Source of the DNA: an uncultured Myxococcales bacterium
Lineage (GTDB): Bacteria; Myxococcota_A; Polyangia; Polyangiales; Polyangiaceae
Direction: 5' to 3'
Assembly: GCA_937949945.1 (NCBI GenBank)
Contig: CALFEQ010000032.1
Span: 142,102-206,101 of the forward strand
Length of the DNA stretch: 64,000 nucleotides
In this document: piece by piece, positions 6,779 through 16,274 of the stretch
Numbering within the stretch: the first letter of the stretch is position 1
Layout of the letters: each line of letters begins with the position of its first letter
The notes under the pieces: generated by a model
Told to the model about the DNA's origin: nothing
Databases searched by the model: none
Seen by the model: only the letters and a program-made list of their open reading frames with translations
Position numbers and translations under genes: made by a program

Positions 6779-9199
6779 GTGTCGCGGGAGGTGGAGAGGG
6801 CCGGCTCGCCGGAGGCGCGCGCGGACGCCGACTCTCCGCTGGAAGAGACGGCGGCGCGGAGCGATGCGACCGCGCCGGTCGAGGGCGCAGCCGATGCCGC
6901 CGCCGCGAGCGGAGCCGCCGACGCGGGCGCGCCCGCCGAGCCGCCGCCGGCGTCCGCCGTCCTCGAACGCGAGAGCCCGGCGGCGCGCAAGTCGCCCTTC
7001 GACGCGACGCCCCCGCGAACGGAGCCACGGCGGCCGTGGATCCGTTCGTTCCGCCAGTGGCTGCACGACTACTTCCTCGGCGAGGACCCGGCGTTCGGCA
7101 TCGCGCTCGTGCCGTACTGCTTCCTCTCGATGATCCTCTTCACGAGGCATCCGCGTACGAACTTCATCTTCGACGAGCAGGAGGCGCTGCTCGCGAATCC
7201 GTACGTGCGGAGCATCGCGGACGCGAAGCCGAAGTTCACGTGGCTCGACGCGTTCTACCGGGACTTCTGGGGGCTCGGCCCCGAGCGCAGCATCGGGTCG
7301 TACCGACCGATCCCGAACCTCGTGTGGCGCGCGCTCTGGGGCCTCGGCGCGCGCGAGCAGACGCCGTTCCTCCACCACTGGGTGAACGTCCTGCTCCACG
7401 GCATGAACGGCGCGCTCGTCTGCCTCATCGCGTTCTCGCTGACGAGGCGTCGAGGCGTCGCGTGGATCGCGGGCGCGGCCTTCACGGCGTGTGCCGTGCT
7501 CACCGAGGCGGTCAGCGGCGTCGTAGGTATCGCGGACGTCCTCGGCGCGACCGGAGCGCTGCTGGGCATCCTCGCGCTCACGCGGAAGATGCCGTGGATG
7601 GCGCTCGGCGTCTTCTTCGGCACGCTCTTCGGCCTCTACTCCAAGGAGAGCGCGCTCTGCTGCGTGCCGCTGCTCCCGCTCGGCGCGCTCCTGCTCGCGC
7701 CGAACCTGCACCCGCAGAAGCCGCGCCGCTGGCTGCGCGCGCTCGTCGCGTTCGTCGCGGCGGCGAGCGCGTTCGTCCTCTACGTCGAGGCGCGGCGGAG
7801 GATGTTCCCGGCCCCGCTCCCGCAAGAGCTGTCGGTCGAGGCGAACGCGCACAAGGGATTCGCCGGGCGCGCGTTCGCCGCGCTCTTGCGCTGGTACGCG
7901 CAGCCGACGCTGCCGAAGGATCCGCTCAACAACCCGCTCGTGAACGCCGACACCGCGCACCGGATCGGCGGCGCGCTGCGCGTCTGGTTCCGCGGCCTCG
8001 TGCAGGTCGTGTTCCCGCACACGCTGTCGGGCGACTACTCCGCGCCGCAGGAGCCCGTGCCGGAGACGCTCGCGTCGCCGGAGATCATCCTCGGCGGGAT
8101 CGCGATGATCCTGCCGTTCCCGCTCGCGGCGTTCCTGGGCATCCGATCGTATCTGCGCCACCGGCGACGCGAGGCGGCGGCACGTGCGGAAGCTGCCGCG
8201 GAGGAAGCTGCCACGCAGGAAGCTGCCACGCAGGAAGCTGCGGCGCAGGACGGGGGCGCGCAGGACGAGGGCGCACGAGAAGGGGCCGCGCCGCCCGCAG
8301 CACCGGAGGGCGCGGGCGTCGAGGCACCGCGGGCCCTCGCACCCGAACCGGACGAGCCCATCGGCGACGTACCCGGCGTTCCGAGGCGATCGCCTCCGCC
8401 TCCGCGCGTCGAGCCGGACACGGCGCTCGTCGTGGCGTTCGCCGTGCTCTGGGTGGTGCTCTCGTTCTTCCCGGTGTCGAACGTGCCGGTGCTGCTGCCG
8501 ACCGTGCGCGCCGAGCGCTTCTGGTACTTCCCGGTCATCGGCTCGAGCCTGCTCATCGGCGTTCTCTTCGGCTGGCTCGTCGATCGGCTCCGCGTGCGCG
8601 AGCTCGAGGCGGAGCGCGACGAGACGAAGCGCAAGCGCGCCGTCGTGTTCCGCCGAGCCCTCGTCGCGGGCACGGTGCTCTTCCTCGGGTTCCAGGCGTT
8701 CGCCGCGCGCAGGCACGCCAACGACTACACGGACGACCTCGCGTTCTGGGACGCGACGCGCAAGGCGGTCCCAAGAAGCGCGAAGGCGCACCTCAACTAC
8801 TCCGTCATGAAGGGCGCGCGCGGTGATCTGGAGGCGCGTCTCGCGTCGAACGCGGTAGCGCTCGAGCTCGCGCCGAAGTGGCCGATGGCGAACGTGTACT
8901 ACGCCGACACGCTCTGCCGTCTCCATCGCGCGGAGGAGGCGTGGCCGCACTACGTCCGCGGGTTCGAGCTCGCGCCGAACGACGTGAACCTCATCGCGCT
9001 CGGGCTCCAATGCCTGTGGGACGAGAAGATGCTCGTCGAGGACTCGCGCATCCGCGCCGAGCTCGACGCGCTCAAGGACAAGCACCCCGGATCGTGGCTC
9101 GAGTACCTCGGTCGTGACGTGCTCGAGCACGGCGAAGAGCACAACGGCGTGGACCCGAAGTATCGGCCGCGTGGCTACAACGAGGGTCCGAAGGAGTGA
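6779..9199 (+). CDS. Polytopic membrane protein, TMTC/O-mannosyltransferase-like with TPR-type tail
   Basis: The protein has 806 residues from GTG 6779. The first ~95 residues are acidic and Ala-rich. About ten hydrophobic segments follow, with a luminal-type pattern near the start (IFDEQEALLANPYV, then DFWG, SIGSYRPIPNLVW and HHWVNVLLHGMNG). That pattern resembles the TMTC/GT-C family, which transfers sugars from lipid-linked donors. A cytoplasmic Ala/Gln/Glu linker holding a 15-bp tandem repeat interrupts the membrane domain. The last ~150 residues form TPR-like helices (LNYSVMKGARGDLEARLASNAVALELAPKWP is one such run, shown here only by its ends: LNYSVM to LAPKWP). The donor and acceptor are unknown. 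Two genes on the same strand follow directly. Confidence 0.7.
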   Translation: MSREVERAGSPEARADADSPLEETAARSDATAPVEGAADAAAASGAADAGAPAEPPPASAVLERESPAARKSPFDATPPRTEPRRPWIRSFRQWLHDYFLGEDPAFGIALVPYCFLSMILFTRHPRTNFIFDEQEALLANPYVRSIADAKPKFTWLDAFYRDFWGLGPERSIGSYRPIPNLVWRALWGLGAREQTPFLHHWVNVLLHGMNGALVCLIAFSLTRRRGVAWIAGAAFTACAVLTEAVSGVVGIADVLGATGALLGILALTRKMPWMALGVFFGTLFGLYSKESALCCVPLLPLGALLLAPNLHPQKPRRWLRALVAFVAAASAFVLYVEARRRMFPAPLPQELSVEANAHKGFAGRAFAALLRWYAQPTLPKDPLNNPLVNADTAHRIGGALRVWFRGLVQVVFPHTLSGDYSAPQEPVPETLASPEIILGGIAMILPFPLAAFLGIRSYLRHRRREAAARAEAAAEEAATQEAATQEAAAQDGGAQDEGAREGAAPPAAPEGAGVEAPRALAPEPDEPIGDVPGVPRRSPPPPRVEPDTALVVAFAVLWVVLSFFPVSNVPVLLPTVRAERFWYFPVIGSSLLIGVLFGWLVDRLRVRELEAERDETKRKRAVVFRRALVAGTVLFLGFQAFAARRHANDYTDDLAFWDATRKAVPRSAKAHLNYSVMKGARGDLEARLASNAVALELAPKWPMANVYYADTLCRLHRAEEAWPHYVRGFELAPNDVNLIALGLQCLWDEKMLVEDSRIRAELDALKDKHPGSWLEYLGRDVLEHGEEHNGVDPKYRPRGYNEGPKE
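8189..8248 (+). repeat. Four-copy 15-bp in-frame tandem repeat
   Basis: Units of the form GAAGCTGCCRCGSAG begin at 8189, 8204, 8219 and 8234. The middle two are identical. They encode EAA(E/T/A)(E/Q) steps of a hydrophilic linker in the TMTC-like protein. The 15-bp length keeps the frame, so copy-number change by slippage would lengthen or shorten the linker without breaking the gene. Confidence 0.85.
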
Positions 9200-9208
9200 G
9201 CGGGATCG

Positions 9209-9613
9209 ATGGCTCCTGACTTGCGCACGAGCGCGGCGGCCCTGGTGGTGACCATCGCCTGCGCGCTCGTCGTGACGGTCCGCGCGCTTCGCGCGCCGGA
9301 GCCGCAGGCGAAGCGCTCTGCGACCGCGGCCGAGCGCCTCGAGATCGCGGCGAGCATCGCCTCGAGCGAAAAGGAGTGGATGGACGAGGCGAGGCAGCAC
9401 TTCCCGGAGGACCACTGGTCCCAACGCGACGACTTCCACGCGCTCGAGCTCCGGCGGATCGTCGAGATGGTCGAGCAGAAGGGCGTCCGCGTCGAAGACG
9501 CCCTCCAGGCGATCGACGACGACATCCACCGGAAGGGCGCCCGCGATCCGGCGGCCTCCGACGAACGCTACGCGCGCGCGGTCCCGTGCAAGCCACGTCC
9601 CTTCTACGACTGA
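9209..9613 (+). CDS. Hypothetical protein with one N-terminal membrane segment
   Basis: This 134-residue protein starts at ATG 9209, nine bases after the preceding stop, and ends three bases before the next start, so it is almost certainly co-transcribed with both membrane proteins. Residues 8-27 form one hydrophobic helix, which could be an anchor or an uncleaved signal. The rest is charged and helical (FPEDHWSQRDDFHALELRRIVEM) and ends with CKPRPFYD. I do not recognise a family. Position suggests an accessory to the flanking glycosyltransferase-like membrane proteins. Confidence 0.7.
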   Translation: MAPDLRTSAAALVVTIACALVVTVRALRAPEPQAKRSATAAERLEIAASIASSEKEWMDEARQHFPEDHWSQRDDFHALELRRIVEMVEQKGVRVEDALQAIDDDIHRKGARDPAASDERYARAVPCKPRPFYD

Positions 9614-9616
9614 TCC

Positions 9617-11914
9617 ATGGGGCGCTTCGCCGAACGCACCGCCGTACGCATTGCCCTCTTCGCGCTCATCGCGACGGCGCTCGTGTGGGCGATGCTTCCT
9701 TGGGCCGCGTACACGAACGAGTTCCGCGACGCGCAGGTCATGAACCTGTACGAGCGCGCAGCGGTCGACACGGTCCGCCGGTTCGGCGAGCTGCCTCTGT
9801 GGAACCCCTGGTACTGCGGCGGGCTCTACGGGCTCGGCGCTCCGCAGAGCCGCTTCGCGTCACCGACGTTCCTCCTGAGCCTCCTGTTCGGAATGGAGCG
9901 GGCGGAGCCGCTCGTCGTCTTCCTCTTCGCGATCCTCGGCATGGAGGGCACGTACCGGTGGGTACGCCTCCGCGTGAACGACGCCACCGCCGCGCTCCGC
10001 GTGGCGCCTCTGTTCGCGCTCTCGGGATACTTCTCCGTCGCCCACTTTCGCGGCTGGACGAACTTCTTCGGCTTCGAGCTCGTGCCGTTCGTCCTCTACG
10101 GCATCACGATGGCCGCGCGTGGGCGCACGTCGGGGATCGCGGTCGCGTCGATCGCGTTCGCGGTGATGCTCGGTTTCGGCGGGACCTTCGCGGCGCCCCT
10201 CGTCGCGGTGGCGGCCGTCTTCGAGGCGATCCGGGCGATCCTCGAGCAGCCTCCGCGCCGCCGGCTTCGCGCCGTCGTCATGCTCGCGGCGCTCGCGAGC
10301 TTCATGGCCGCGGTCGCGGCGGTCCGGCTCCTTCCGCTCGCGGAGACCCTCGTCGCGTCGCCGCGCATCATGGCCGGTACGCCCGGCCACGCGCCGAAGA
10401 AGATCTTCGAGTTTCTCGTCAGGACCCTCGAGGCGCGCGACGGCAACGTCACGGACGCGGGGATGTTCTTCGTCGGCGGCGGGTTCCTCGCGCTCGTCGC
10501 GTTCGGCGGAGCGGAGCGCAGGTCGATCTCCGCGCTGATCGGCGTCGTCTTCTTCCTCTGGTTGGCCGCAGGGTACTCGCGCAAGCCCTCGCTCTTCGCG
10601 ATCCTCCGCGAGCTTCCCGTCTTCTCGGCGCTCCGCTACCCGGAGCGATTCCTCTGGCTCGCGATCCTCTACGGGTGCGAGCCCGCCGCGAACGCGCTCG
10701 CGAAGCTCCCGCGCCTCGGCGACGGTCGCCGGTGGCGCGTCGTCACGAGCACGATCCTCACGTCGGTGATCGTGGTCACCATCGGCGTGCAGATCGCGAT
10801 CTTCGCGGACGTCGGCAGCAGCCGCGAGCTCGGCGTCGTCGCGGTCGACGAGGCGCGGGAGTTCCGCCAGGCGCGCGGCAACCGATGGCTCGCGGCGCAT
10901 CACCAGGGCATCGGCCTCGGCTCGCTGTCGTGCTGGGAGACGTACCCGGTGATCATGTCGCCGAAGCTCCGAGGCGATCTCGCCGCCGAGGAGTACCTCC
11001 TCGATCCGGACGCGGGCACGGCAGAGCGCGTCTCGTGGTCGCCGAACCGCATCGTCGTTCGTGTCTCGCTGAAGCGGCCGACGCGCCTGCTCGTGAACCA
11101 GAACTGGCACCCGGGGTGGCGCTCCTCGGTGGGGGTCGTCGTCGACGACGATCGCCTCCTCGCGGTGGATCTCCCCGAGGGCGAGCACGAGGTCACGCTC
11201 TTCTTCCGCCCCACGTCCGCCGTCGCCGGCGGCGCCGTCACGCTGGTCGCGCTCGGCTCGCTCTTGCTCCTCGCGATCGCCGCGCGACGAGGGCGCGTCC
11301 CGTTCCGGCGTGCCGTCGCGCTCCGCACGGGCGCGCTCGTCGTCGCGCCGTGGATCACGCTCGGCGCGTTCGTCGCGACGTGGTCCGAGCCCCGCTATCC
11401 GCCGCCGCAGCAACGGAACGCGAACGGCACGCCGGCGCTCGTCTCGAGCGCGCCGATGGACGCGCGACCTGCGGGGTTCCGGCTCGACTTCCCGATCGTG
11501 GTCGAGGCCGTGAAGATCCGCCCCCCCGATGCTCTGAAGAACGTCACGTTCGACCTCTACCTCCGGCGCACGGGGCCGATCCCGCGTTTGACCGGCATGT
11601 TCGTCCACGTGAGGCGCCGCCCGGGCCAGGGCCCGCTGCCGCCGGCGGAGCCGGACAAGCCGGAGCCGCGCGAGTTCTTCAACGCGGATCACCAGGTCGT
11701 CGGAGGCAGCTTCTTCCTGTCCGACGCGCCCGAGGGGCAGCTCGTCCACGACGCCTTCGGCGTGCACGTCGGGAGCGCGGCGCCCGGTGAGTACGACGTG
11801 TGGCTGGGGTTCGGTCACGTCTCGGGCCGCAAGTGGCGCGCGCGCGTGGAGGACTCCGGCGGCGCGCCCGTGGAGAACGAGCTCGTGCGGATCGGCTCGT
11901 TCGTCGTTCCCTGA
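9617..11914 (+). CDS. YfhO-like multi-pass membrane protein, putative GT-C glycosyltransferase
   Basis: This 765-residue protein has some ten to twelve hydrophobic helices. The first loop reads LPLWNPWYCGGLYGLGAPQ, and a later segment reads FPVFSALRYPERFL (here ELPVFSALRYPERF), which is typical of YfhO-like proteins. A beta-rich extracytoplasmic region follows (LLVNQNWHPGW, then LLAVDLPEGEHEVTLFF), and the last ~200 residues form another soluble domain. YfhO relatives are linked to glycosylation of wall or lipid-linked polymers. It belongs to the 6779-11914 run. A second copy of this family lies at 30652-32421. Confidence 0.75.
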   Translation: MGRFAERTAVRIALFALIATALVWAMLPWAAYTNEFRDAQVMNLYERAAVDTVRRFGELPLWNPWYCGGLYGLGAPQSRFASPTFLLSLLFGMERAEPLVVFLFAILGMEGTYRWVRLRVNDATAALRVAPLFALSGYFSVAHFRGWTNFFGFELVPFVLYGITMAARGRTSGIAVASIAFAVMLGFGGTFAAPLVAVAAVFEAIRAILEQPPRRRLRAVVMLAALASFMAAVAAVRLLPLAETLVASPRIMAGTPGHAPKKIFEFLVRTLEARDGNVTDAGMFFVGGGFLALVAFGGAERRSISALIGVVFFLWLAAGYSRKPSLFAILRELPVFSALRYPERFLWLAILYGCEPAANALAKLPRLGDGRRWRVVTSTILTSVIVVTIGVQIAIFADVGSSRELGVVAVDEAREFRQARGNRWLAAHHQGIGLGSLSCWETYPVIMSPKLRGDLAAEEYLLDPDAGTAERVSWSPNRIVVRVSLKRPTRLLVNQNWHPGWRSSVGVVVDDDRLLAVDLPEGEHEVTLFFRPTSAVAGGAVTLVALGSLLLLAIAARRGRVPFRRAVALRTGALVVAPWITLGAFVATWSEPRYPPPQQRNANGTPALVSSAPMDARPAGFRLDFPIVVEAVKIRPPDALKNVTFDLYLRRTGPIPRLTGMFVHVRRRPGQGPLPPAEPDKPEPREFFNADHQVVGGSFFLSDAPEGQLVHDAFGVHVGSAAPGEYDVWLGFGHVSGRKWRARVEDSGGAPVENELVRIGSFVVP

Positions 11915-11934
11915 TCGGCGCGGCGCGAGCGCGG

Positions 11935-12993
11935 TCAGCTCGAGGCGCCGAGGACGGCGTCGGCGACGGCGACGGCGGTCGTCCGCGCGAGGAGGATCCC
12001 GTTCCGGTGATGGCCCGTCGCGAGGAAGAGGCCCGGCAGCGGCGACGCGCCGACCTGCGGGCCGCTCTCCGTCCGCGGGCGGAAGTTGCACCATGCACGC
12101 GACAGCTCGGCGCTCGCGAGGCCGGGCGCGATGCGCAGCGCGGCGGCGAGGATGCTCTGCACCCCGCCGGCCGTGACCTCGCGCCGGTGGCCGACGTCCT
12201 CCATCGTCGAGCCGCAGATGACCCGCCCGTCGCCGCGCGGGACCACGTAGCCGCCGCCGAGGAACACGATGGTGGATAGGCGCGGCGGGCGCTCTTCCAG
12301 CATCACGAGCTGGCCACGGATCGGGCGCACGGCGGGCATGTTCTTCGGCACGCCGGGCACGAGCGACGACCAGCTCCCGGCCGCGAGCACGACGGCGTCC
12401 GCGCGGAGGATCTCACGGCCGTCGAGCGAGACACCGACGCAGCGCCCGCCCTCCTCGACGAGCGACGAGACTGTGACGCCGCTCTTCACGCCGATGCCCG
12501 CGCGGCCGATCGCGGCGACGAGCGCGCGGAGGAGCTGCGGCGGATCGACCTGCGCCTCGTCCGGGAAGCAGGCGCCGCCGAGGAGGTTCGGCCCGAGCTC
12601 GCGCTCGACGGAGCGCGCGCCTTTTGCGTCGAGCAGCTCGGCGCGGAGGCCCGCGGCTCGATGGGCCTCCACGCGCGCCGCGAGGGCACGGAGCTCCTCC
12701 TCCGTGTCCGCCATCTCGAGCAGGCCCGTTCGGCGGTAACCGATGTCGATCCCCGTCTGCTCGCGCAGCTCCCCGGCCCATTCGGCGTATGCCTCGCGGG
12801 CGCGCACGTAAAGGTCGCGCTCCTCGTCGCTGCTCGACTCGACCTGGGCCGCGAGCATCCCGGCCGCGGCGCTCGACGCCTCGGCGCCCGGCACGGCCTT
12901 CTCGAGCACCACGATGTCATGCACGCCTCGACGCGCGAGCTCCAGCGCGCTCGCGCAGCCCATCACGCCTGCACCGACGATGACGATCCGCAC
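11935..12993 (-). CDS. thiO: Glycine oxidase, FAD-dependent
   Basis: The 352-residue product begins at GTG 12993 with the FAD-binding motif VIVGAGVMGCASALELARRG. The DAO-type oxidase fold continues with ASSAAAGMLAAQVE and, near the C-terminus, FLATGHHRNGILLA, both hallmarks of ThiO. ThiO oxidises glycine to the imine used in thiazole formation for thiamine. No other thiamine gene is in the window, so the role rests on family membership. It converges with the YfhO-like gene, with 20 bp between the stops. Confidence 0.88.
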   Translation of the reverse strand: MRIVIVGAGVMGCASALELARRGVHDIVVLEKAVPGAEASSAAAGMLAAQVESSSDEERDLYVRAREAYAEWAGELREQTGIDIGYRRTGLLEMADTEEELRALAARVEAHRAAGLRAELLDAKGARSVERELGPNLLGGACFPDEAQVDPPQLLRALVAAIGRAGIGVKSGVTVSSLVEEGGRCVGVSLDGREILRADAVVLAAGSWSSLVPGVPKNMPAVRPIRGQLVMLEERPPRLSTIVFLGGGYVVPRGDGRVICGSTMEDVGHRREVTAGGVQSILAAALRIAPGLASAELSRAWCNFRPRTESGPQVGASPLPGLFLATGHHRNGILLARTTAVAVADAVLGASS

Positions 12994-13052
12994 GGGCCGT
13001 CCTCTACACCGCCCCCGGCCGAGCGGCTAGTGTGGGCGGTGCGATCGCTCCG

Positions 13053-14807
13053 TCATTGGCGCGGCTTGAGGAGCGCGTAGTCGGGCCGCCGCAGGACGAC
13101 CTCGTGCGTCTCCTTCACCGCCTGCACGAGGGGATTGTTCCTCGTCGCGAAGCCCTCGGGGGCGCACGAACGCCAGAAGTCGCCGGGGCACGTGCGCATG
13201 CCGACGATGCCGACATCGCGGGCCTTCTCGCGGAAAAGCTCCGCGTCGATGCGGTTTCGCTCTTGGACGTGTCCCGTCCAGATCTCCGCGACGGCCCCAC
13301 GCGTGTTCGCCGACAGATAAGCGGACGGCATGTCCGGGAAGAAGAGCCCATAGCGGGCGCCGGCCGCGTGCGCGACGACGTCCGCGTGCATCTGCTCCAC
13401 GAGCTGCTTGTGCTGGGGCGTCGTCTTGAGGCCGCGGAATGGTCCGGAGCGTACGCGATGCGTCAGCTGAGAGAGCGGCGCGTCGCGATAGACGGCGCCG
13501 TCGGCGCTCGCGAGCTTCAGTAGCGTCACGAGCACCGCGCCGGGGGCCACGATGCTGGACCACCCCAGCAACGATCTCCACGGCCGGCTCCACGCCTCTT
13601 CGCAGGCGCGGCAGGCGAGGATGTATCCGGCGAGCAAGCATGCGAACCCTCCGAGCCCGGATGCGAGGGCGCCGTTCGAGCTCGAGATCCCCGTCAGGAC
13701 GCCGACGACCATGCCCGGAGCCCACAGGATCGCGAGGACGTGGAAGGCGCGTCGGCGGTCGTCGACGAGCGTGGCGAACAGAGGGGCGAAGAGCGCGATG
13801 CACGTGAAGAAGCACATCGGCCTCGTGTACTCCACTATGCCCGTCGGCAAGGCGAGCGTCGGAAGCCAGAGGGCGAGCAAGAAGACGGCGGGACGGATGC
13901 GCCGCGCGAGGGCCGTCAAGGTCACGGCGACGGCGATTGCGTGTACCCAGTCATTCTTGAAGCGCGCGATCGTCGTGGGGACGGTCGAGAGCTCCTTCGT
14001 CAGCGACGGGCCGTAGGCGCGGACGAAGTCGACCGTCAGCTTCAGCGAGCCGAAGCCGGAGCGGAGGAGGAAGAGGCAGACGTAGAGCCCGATCGCGGCG
14101 CCGCCGGCCGTGTACCAGGCGAGGACGCGCCACCACCCGAGCGGCTTGTTCCCGAAGACGACGATCGTGACCGCGTGAAAGAGGACGACTGGCGCGAGCG
14201 TCGGATACGCGAGCATCGCGCTCGCCGTGGATGCTCCGGCGAGCATCGCCCAGCGTGCGGCGGAGCGCGTGCTCAGGTCTCCTCGCGCGAGCCGGAGCAC
14301 CGCGATCGACGCGAGGATGACCATGCCGCCGCCGACCGTGTTGTACGAAAATTGGAAGATGCTGTAGGGCGCGTAGAAGCAGACGAGGGCTCCGCACGCG
14401 AGCGCGGCGCCGCGCGAGATCCATCCGCGCACGGCGCTCGCGAGCGTGAGCCCGATCGCCGACAGGAACGCGAGATACGCTGCCCGCATGAAGAGCATCA
14501 GCCCGGCGTTGCTCCTCACGACGAGGTGGTACGCGGCGACGAGCGGCACCTCGAGGAGCCCTGCACCCTGGATCGAGGTTCGGTCGTCGAGGAACGGACG
14601 GTCGCCGAGCACGAAGCGCAGCGGCAGGGCGACGTAGAGAGACTCGTCGCTCAGGTCGACGCCGCGCTGGATTCGCCAGCACCAGAACCCGGTGACGGCG
14701 ACGAACACGAGCACTCCGAGGACCGCGCTCGGCTCGCGTCGCAGCGAGGCGAGCACGGCTGGCAGGAGCAATGGCGGCGCCGGAGCGGTCGTGGTCTTCT
14801 CGCGCAT
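13053..14807 (-). CDS. Polytopic membrane protein, GT-C glycosyltransferase-like
   Basis: From ATG 14807 the product is 584 residues. The in-frame extension to 15350 would run through the methyltransferase gene and is unlikely. About ten hydrophobic helices are visible. The first loop after helix 1 carries VDLSDESLY, an acidic pair where GT-C enzymes place catalytic Asp/Glu. A soluble C-terminal domain of ~150 residues follows (PSAYLSANTRGAVAEIWTG). No family name is secure. It is divergent from the methyltransferase at 14907, with the promoters of both in the 99-bp gap. Confidence 0.65.
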   Translation of the reverse strand: MREKTTTAPAPPLLLPAVLASLRREPSAVLGVLVFVAVTGFWCWRIQRGVDLSDESLYVALPLRFVLGDRPFLDDRTSIQGAGLLEVPLVAAYHLVVRSNAGLMLFMRAAYLAFLSAIGLTLASAVRGWISRGAALACGALVCFYAPYSIFQFSYNTVGGGMVILASIAVLRLARGDLSTRSAARWAMLAGASTASAMLAYPTLAPVVLFHAVTIVVFGNKPLGWWRVLAWYTAGGAAIGLYVCLFLLRSGFGSLKLTVDFVRAYGPSLTKELSTVPTTIARFKNDWVHAIAVAVTLTALARRIRPAVFLLALWLPTLALPTGIVEYTRPMCFFTCIALFAPLFATLVDDRRRAFHVLAILWAPGMVVGVLTGISSSNGALASGLGGFACLLAGYILACRACEEAWSRPWRSLLGWSSIVAPGAVLVTLLKLASADGAVYRDAPLSQLTHRVRSGPFRGLKTTPQHKQLVEQMHADVVAHAAGARYGLFFPDMPSAYLSANTRGAVAEIWTGHVQERNRIDAELFREKARDVGIVGMRTCPGDFWRSCAPEGFATRNNPLVQAVKETHEVVLRRPDYALLKPRQ

Positions 14808-14906
14808 GGGAGAGCGTAAAGCTCGACGTCGGTACAGTAGGATCCGACCCTGGTCAAGGTCATGGCCGGACCGTGTGCTAGCCTCGGGCCGCTCGGAGTC
14901 CAGCTC

Positions 14907-15746
14907 GTGAACATCGGAGGATTCAGCGGCAACCTCGAGCAGGATCGGTCGGGGATCTGGGTCCCGATCGAGGCCGAGCGAACCTCGATCAGCTATCCGG
15001 AGGGCGGCCATGACGCGTGCTTCGAGCTCGAGGATGCGTCGTTCTGGTTCGCTCATCGGAACGACGTCATCACGCTCGCGTTGCAGCGGCATCCGTTCGA
15101 CGGCGCGTTTCTCGACGTAGGCGCGGGGAATGGCGTCGTCAGCTGCCGTCTCGAGGCAAAGGGCTACCGAACGGTGGTCCTCGAGCCCGGTGAGCAGGGC
15201 GCGGTGAACGCGCGCCGACGCGGGCTGCCGGTTGTCGTCAACGCGACGCTGGACGCGGCCGCCTTCGCGCCGTCGTCGTTCGGCGCCGCCGGTCTCTTCG
15301 ACGTCATCGAGCACGTCGAGGACGACGAGGCGCTCCTCCGCGCCGTCCATCGCGTCTTGCGCCCCTCCGGCGTGCTCGCGGTGACCGTGCCGGCCTACCC
15401 GTGGCTATGGTCGTCGGAGGACGAGCTCGCCGGTCACTACCGCCGCTACACCCTCGGCCGGTTGCGGGCCGTGCTCGATCGCAGCGGGTTCCACGTGCAG
15501 TACGCGACGTACTTCTTCGCCGCGCTCACGGCGCCGATCTTCGTCGCGCGAAGCCTCCCGCATCGTCTGGGGCGCCGCCGCTCGCGTGACGACGTGGAGG
15601 CGCGAGCCGCCACCGATCACGTCCTCGGCCGAGGCGCACGCTTGGCCATGCGGATGCTCCTCGCACCGGAGCTACGCGCGATCCGAGCCGGGAGGACCGT
15701 GCCCGTGGGAACGAGCTGCCTCGCGATCGCGAGGGCGCGTCGGTGA
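14907..15746 (+). CDS. Class I SAM-dependent methyltransferase
   Basis: The start is taken as GTG 14907, behind a GGAG site, giving 279 residues; an upstream ATG at 14862 would add 15. The SAM-binding motif I is FLDVGAGNG, followed by the acidic VLEPG and by FDVIEHVEDDEALLRAVHRVL. It fits the Methyltransf_11/23 group seen in surface-polysaccharide loci, where the substrate is often a sugar or lipid intermediate. Nothing in the sequence fixes the substrate. The divergent neighbour is a membrane glycosyltransferase-like gene. Confidence 0.85.
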   Translation: MNIGGFSGNLEQDRSGIWVPIEAERTSISYPEGGHDACFELEDASFWFAHRNDVITLALQRHPFDGAFLDVGAGNGVVSCRLEAKGYRTVVLEPGEQGAVNARRRGLPVVVNATLDAAAFAPSSFGAAGLFDVIEHVEDDEALLRAVHRVLRPSGVLAVTVPAYPWLWSSEDELAGHYRRYTLGRLRAVLDRSGFHVQYATYFFAALTAPIFVARSLPHRLGRRRSRDDVEARAATDHVLGRGARLAMRMLLAPELRAIRAGRTVPVGTSCLAIARARR

Positions 15747-15830
15747 GGCGCCGGATTCTCGTCTCGGTGTCGGAGAGAAGCGTCGTGTCCCCGTCGAGGC
15801 TCCCGGCTCGCGTGGGCGTTTCGAACGGAA

Positions 15831-16274
15831 TCAGTCGCACCGTGGCGAGAGCGAGAGCTCGTCGTCGGCTGCGCTGCACCTACTCCAATCGGAGCGGCCG
15901 CTGACCGCATCGTCCGTCACTCGAACGACGCGACCGTCGGCGTGCTGATAACAGCGACCCTCCGGAGCTCCGCCACAGCCGCCGTCCTCGCATGCAAGAC
16001 ATCCGACGAGAACGGCTTTCGTACACTGCCGTTCTCGATCGAGCTCGAGCCCGGTGATCGGAGCACAGCGCGCTGGACACGGTGTCGACGGCATCTGTCC
16101 GGGAGCCATCGGAAAAACGCATTGCTCTCCAGACGAAGCCACCGTTCCGCGATCCGGAGTCTCCGCACCCGAGGTCGTGTCGGCAGGAGAGCGCTCGGCC
16201 GGATCGGAGCTCGAGGAGCCGCAGGCTCCGACTGCGAGTGCGAGGAAAATGGCGATTGCCAAGTGACGAATCAT
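15831..16274 (-). CDS. Cys-rich lipoprotein of unknown function
   Basis: From ATG 16274, behind a GAGGAG site, the product has 147 residues. Residues 1-20 form a lipoprotein signal with lipobox VGAC. A Ser/Thr/Pro-rich spacer precedes a domain with about ten cysteines (QCVFPMAP, CPARCAPI, GCLACEDGGCGG, GRCYQ). A disulfide-stabilised secreted domain is likely. Longer start choices upstream lack a ribosome-binding site. I do not recognise the family. It is convergent with the methyltransferase gene. Confidence 0.75.
   Translation of the reverse strand: MIRHLAIAIFLALAVGACGSSSSDPAERSPADTTSGAETPDRGTVASSGEQCVFPMAPGQMPSTPCPARCAPITGLELDRERQCTKAVLVGCLACEDGGCGGAPEGRCYQHADGRVVRVTDDAVSGRSDWSRCSAADDELSLSPRCD

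Noticed and set aside
6308..9529. Very long minus-strand open frame
   Set aside because: High GC lowers stop frequency; the sequence is repetitive Arg/Glu/Val with no motif, while the plus strand encodes real SDR and membrane proteins.
14808..15350. Longer N-terminus of the membrane protein ending at 13053
   Set aside because: It would lie antisense to the methyltransferase coding region and has no membrane or family character.
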